This document shows, in pieces, positions 61,916 to 64,000 of a stretch of DNA of 64,000 nt. The stretch's first letter is position 1; each line of letters starts with the position of its first letter. The stretch covers positions 38,683 through 102,682 of the forward strand of contig NZ_FQVN01000017.1 of assembly GCF_900129375.1 (NCBI RefSeq), given 5' to 3'. Made by a program: the position numbers and the translations under genes. This DNA comes from Streptoalloteichus hindustanus. GTDB taxonomy: Bacteria; Actinomycetota; Actinomycetes; Mycobacteriales; Pseudonocardiaceae. Under the pieces are notes generated by a model. The model saw only the letters and a list, made by a program, of their open reading frames with translations. It was not told the DNA's origin and ran no database searches.

Positions 61916-62770
61916 TTACTGAATCCCATCTGCGACTCGGGCGATCAGCGAGACCGAGTCCTCTGGGCTGAGGGCCGTAGCCCGCACACGAGCATATGAC
62001 ACGCCGTACCTCTTCACCTCGGCCTCATCATCGGTCAGCACGAACACCGCAACGTTCTCGACGTAGACCATCTCTGGCTCCGGATGCCCTGCGAAGGACA
62101 GCAACGTGAAGTTCCTGCCGAGGGCTGGATGCGCGCCAGCCGAGAAGGGAAGTACGCGAATTTCGATCGTGGGGGTCGCGCTGGCGACTGCCACAAGATG
62201 CCGAAGCTGCTCACGCTGGACCTTTGGGGCACCTACTTGCCAGTGCAACGCACCTTCGCCAAGGACGACCTCCAAGCGTAGCGGCTGCTCTCCAGCAAGC
62301 CGCGTTTGGCGGTCCATCCGGATGGCAAGGAGGCGGTCCACATCCTCTGGTGCAACGTGTGGGTCGGCACCACCGATGACAGCCCTTGCATAGGACTCAG
62401 TCTGAAGAAGACCAGGAATCAGCTCGCCTTCGACCACGTGGACGGCGTCTGCTTCAGCTTCCAGCTCGAAGTACTCAGCGAGCGCATCCGCGATCCCAGC
62501 GAAGGCACGTCGCACATGTCCACGACGCTGGCCGCGTTTCGCGGCTTCCACCATCTCGGCCACGACGTGAGCCGGTGCGCCATACAGCTCCAACGCAGCC
62601 TTCACGCGAAGAGGCTGAGCGCTCTCGCCGTTCTCCATCCGATGGACGGTGCCCACTCCACACAGCAGCTCCGCCGCCGCAGCCTCGATCGAGAGCTCCG
62701 CGTTAGCTCGCCAGCGGCGCAGTGTTCTTGCCAGCCGACGACGGTGCAGTGATCGACTGCTGTCAGTCAC
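61916..62770 (-). CDS. XRE-family regulator with DUF5753 domain
   Basis: A 284-residue protein. HTH_3 at residues ~10-60 (LARTLRRWRANAELSIEAAA, VGTVHRMENGES). The DUF5753 C-terminal domain has VVEGELIPGLLQTESYARAV and a conserved LEVVLGEGALHWQVG. Usually paired with DUF397, as here. Confidence 0.9.
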   Translation of the reverse strand: MTDSSRSLHRRRLARTLRRWRANAELSIEAAAAELLCGVGTVHRMENGESAQPLRVKAALELYGAPAHVVAEMVEAAKRGQRRGHVRRAFAGIADALAEYFELEAEADAVHVVEGELIPGLLQTESYARAVIGGADPHVAPEDVDRLLAIRMDRQTRLAGEQPLRLEVVLGEGALHWQVGAPKVQREQLRHLVAVASATPTIEIRVLPFSAGAHPALGRNFTLLSFAGHPEPEMVYVENVAVFVLTDDEAEVKRYGVSYARVRATALSPEDSVSLIARVADGIQ

Positions 62771-63030
62771 GGCTCACCTCCAGGTCCAGAGCATCCACAG
62801 TGTGCCCCTCCAGGTGATCATCCCGCAGGTTCCCCTGATTGGTGGATGACGCAGTGGAAGGTTTCCAGTTTCATGGCCTTCCACATAGTCACCTTCCAGT
62901 TGGGCGGGGATCGCCAGCACCGGCTCTGCTCGGTGTTCAGGGTCCTGCCCAGAGTTCGGCGGCAGAGGCGGCCGACCGATGTCTGCCTCTACCGCTTCCC
63001 CGGGACAGCACACGCATGGGAGGCGATCCC

Positions 63031-63342
63031 GTGATCCAGCTCGTCACCTTCGGCATGTTCGCCGTCGTCCTCGGCGGTCTGTTCCTGGTCGCGGCGCGTC
63101 CGATGCCGGAGTTGCCGGTGTCCGCGTCCTCGACTTCGCTTCCGCGTCACGCTCTCCGTCAAGCTGGCGGCGGGCTCTCCCTCAACGACTTGCTGCGGCG
63201 CGGTGACCTGCGCCGACCTCGGAGATCACGGCGGCTCCAGCGAGAACTCACCAATACGCCAACGGAAAACCCCCACGAGGTCGAGGAGGCCGTCAACCGG
63301 CTCCGGCGCATCCCACCGGTGACACAAGGAGACGAGACGTGA
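63031..63342 (+). CDS. Small protein with one membrane segment
   Basis: A 103-residue protein. LVTFGMFAVVLGGLFLVAAR is a membrane helix, followed by a basic region and an acidic tail. GTG at 63031 is chosen because GGAGG lies 8 bp before it. GTGA overlap with the next gene shows co-expression. The family is unknown. Confidence 0.6.
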   Translation: MIQLVTFGMFAVVLGGLFLVAARPMPELPVSASSTSLPRHALRQAGGGLSLNDLLRRGDLRRPRRSRRLQRELTNTPTENPHEVEEAVNRLRRIPPVTQGDET

Positions 63343-63665
63343 ACGTCCCTCCACGCTGGCACCTCATGTCCTTCTACCGCATCGACGACCGTGGCCAGCG
63401 GCGCCTGCGGCACCAGCGGGCGATCGATGACGATGACTACTGGTACATCGCCCCGTGCGGGCCACAGGAATACGCCCTCGCCCTCGCATGCGAGTACTTC
63501 CTCGACGAGCAGGTGCCCTCCGGGCAGCGGTGGGTGATCACCGTCGACGTTCTGACCGGGGAGCGGGGCCAGGTGACCGGCCGGCTCTGCTCGATGCAGG
63601 TCACCGTCCCACCCGAGGACGATCTCGCACCCACCGAGATCAGACCGCGTCACCACTTCGTCTGA
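63339..63665 (+). CDS. Small hypothetical protein
   Basis: A 108-residue hydrophilic beta-type protein (WHLMSFYRIDDRGQRRLRHQ, DDDDYWYIAPCGPQEYALA). GTGA overlap with the upstream gene. Unknown family. Confidence 0.6.
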   Translation: MNVPPRWHLMSFYRIDDRGQRRLRHQRAIDDDDYWYIAPCGPQEYALALACEYFLDEQVPSGQRWVITVDVLTGERGQVTGRLCSMQVTVPPEDDLAPTEIRPRHHFV

Positions 63666-63778
63666 CTCGCCCGTCGTGGTGTGCCCCCGACACACCACGC
63701 CGGGCCCCCGGGTGGCGGGACGGGACGCCCCTCCCGCCCCGCCACCCCCTCCCAGCACTGTCCACTGTGGAGACCACC

Positions 63779-64000
63779 GTGTCCGACACCTTCCCCTACC
63801 ACAGCTACACCTGGCTCCCCCACGACGGAGCCCGCCACGCCTACCCCGGCGAGAAACGACCCGACGGGCAGGCCGTCACCACCTACTGCCGACTCACCGC
63901 CACCACCACGACCTACGACAACCCCCGCGCCCCCGAACGCCTCTGGCCCGAATGCCCCACCTGCAAAACCCTGGTCGACCAGGTCGCCGACCGACGCGCC
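63779..64000 (+). CDS. Zinc-finger-type small protein (partial, runs off window)
   Basis: From GTG 63779 (SD GGAG) the frame is open for 74 codons to the window end. HDGARHAYPG and TTYCRLTATT lead into RLWPECPTCKTLVDQ, a CxxC knuckle typical of short actinobacterial zinc-ribbon proteins. A copy of the recurrent palindrome overlaps the SD. Confidence 0.6.
   Translation, partial: MSDTFPYHSYTWLPHDGARHAYPGEKRPDGQAVTTYCRLTATTTTYDNPRAPERLWPECPTCKTLVDQVADRRA

Noticed and set aside
1..64000. tRNA and rRNA genes
   Set aside because: No T-loop/cloverleaf pattern or rRNA segment was recognised by eye; a tRNAscan run would be decisive.

Overview
The window comes from a high-GC actinomycete. Supporting signs are very high GC, many GTG starts, several apparently leaderless genes, a mycothiol biosynthesis gene (mshC), a SARP regulator, DUF397/XRE pairs and a six-subunit-plus Mrp antiporter operon. 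A palindrome related to GTCCACTGTGGAC recurs throughout. The overall flavour suggests Pseudonocardiales (Saccharothrix/Actinosynnema-like), but that placement is inference from style only.

Layout. 1-2.4 kb: the start of an ABC ATPase, a TetR regulator, and a PadR regulator coupled to a glycosidase-like TIM-barrel protein. 2.5-17.6 kb: an unusual biosynthetic locus. It holds a methyltransferase, a 371-residue protein of unknown function, and two paralogous beta-rich proteins resembling aerolysin-type pore formers with an acyl carrier protein between them. These are followed by a ketosynthase, a partner ketosynthase that has lost its catalytic residues, an imine-reductase-like enzyme, a type I PKS (KS-AT-KR-ACP), a type II thioesterase and a calerythrin-like EF-hand protein. 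Two copies of a small unknown gene with duplicated promoters bracket the second half, and a P450 pseudogene lies inside. 18-25 kb: a divergent ornithine-carbamoyltransferase homologue, an alpha/beta hydrolase, a WYL regulator with a VOC protein, a flavin monooxygenase, DUF1697, and relics of an IS5-type transposase. 25.7-31.9 kb: LysR/MFS, SARP, MFS and LysR genes.

32.7-36.1 kb: mshC, an NTF2-like protein, a VOC protein, and an orphan type I-E CRISPR array (16 good repeats plus one decayed) with no cas genes in the window. 36.1-42.4 kb: a TetR with two clear operators and its SDR target, then a P450 facing a flavoprotein/radical-SAM operon that starts with a well-placed 29-codon ORF. 42.8-47.3 kb: a DUF4041/GIY-YIG protein with a DUF2510/PH-like partner, a LuxR regulator, a frameshifted SUKH-type gene and an unknown gene. 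47.6-52.6 kb: a cyclodeaminase overlapping an atypical FolD, and an NmrA-type reductase between two MarR regulators. 52.9-58.9 kb: Mrp Na+/H+ antiporter operon. 59-64 kb: a secreted M60-like metalloprotease, a candidate structured RNA with a strong terminator, an XRE/DUF397 cluster containing a recent 318-bp tandem duplication, and small genes running off the window.

How genes work together. The 3.7-16.7 kb genes lie on one strand with SD-linked or overlapping starts and a strong terminator at 16.73 kb, so they probably form one or two transcripts. They would make an acyl or polyketide chain in the same locus that encodes the pore-former-like proteins. The FAD/radical-SAM pair overlaps by ATGA and is preceded by the short ORF, so it may be a small-molecule or peptide-modifying cassette. 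Regulators are usually next to their likely targets, with visible palindromic operators.
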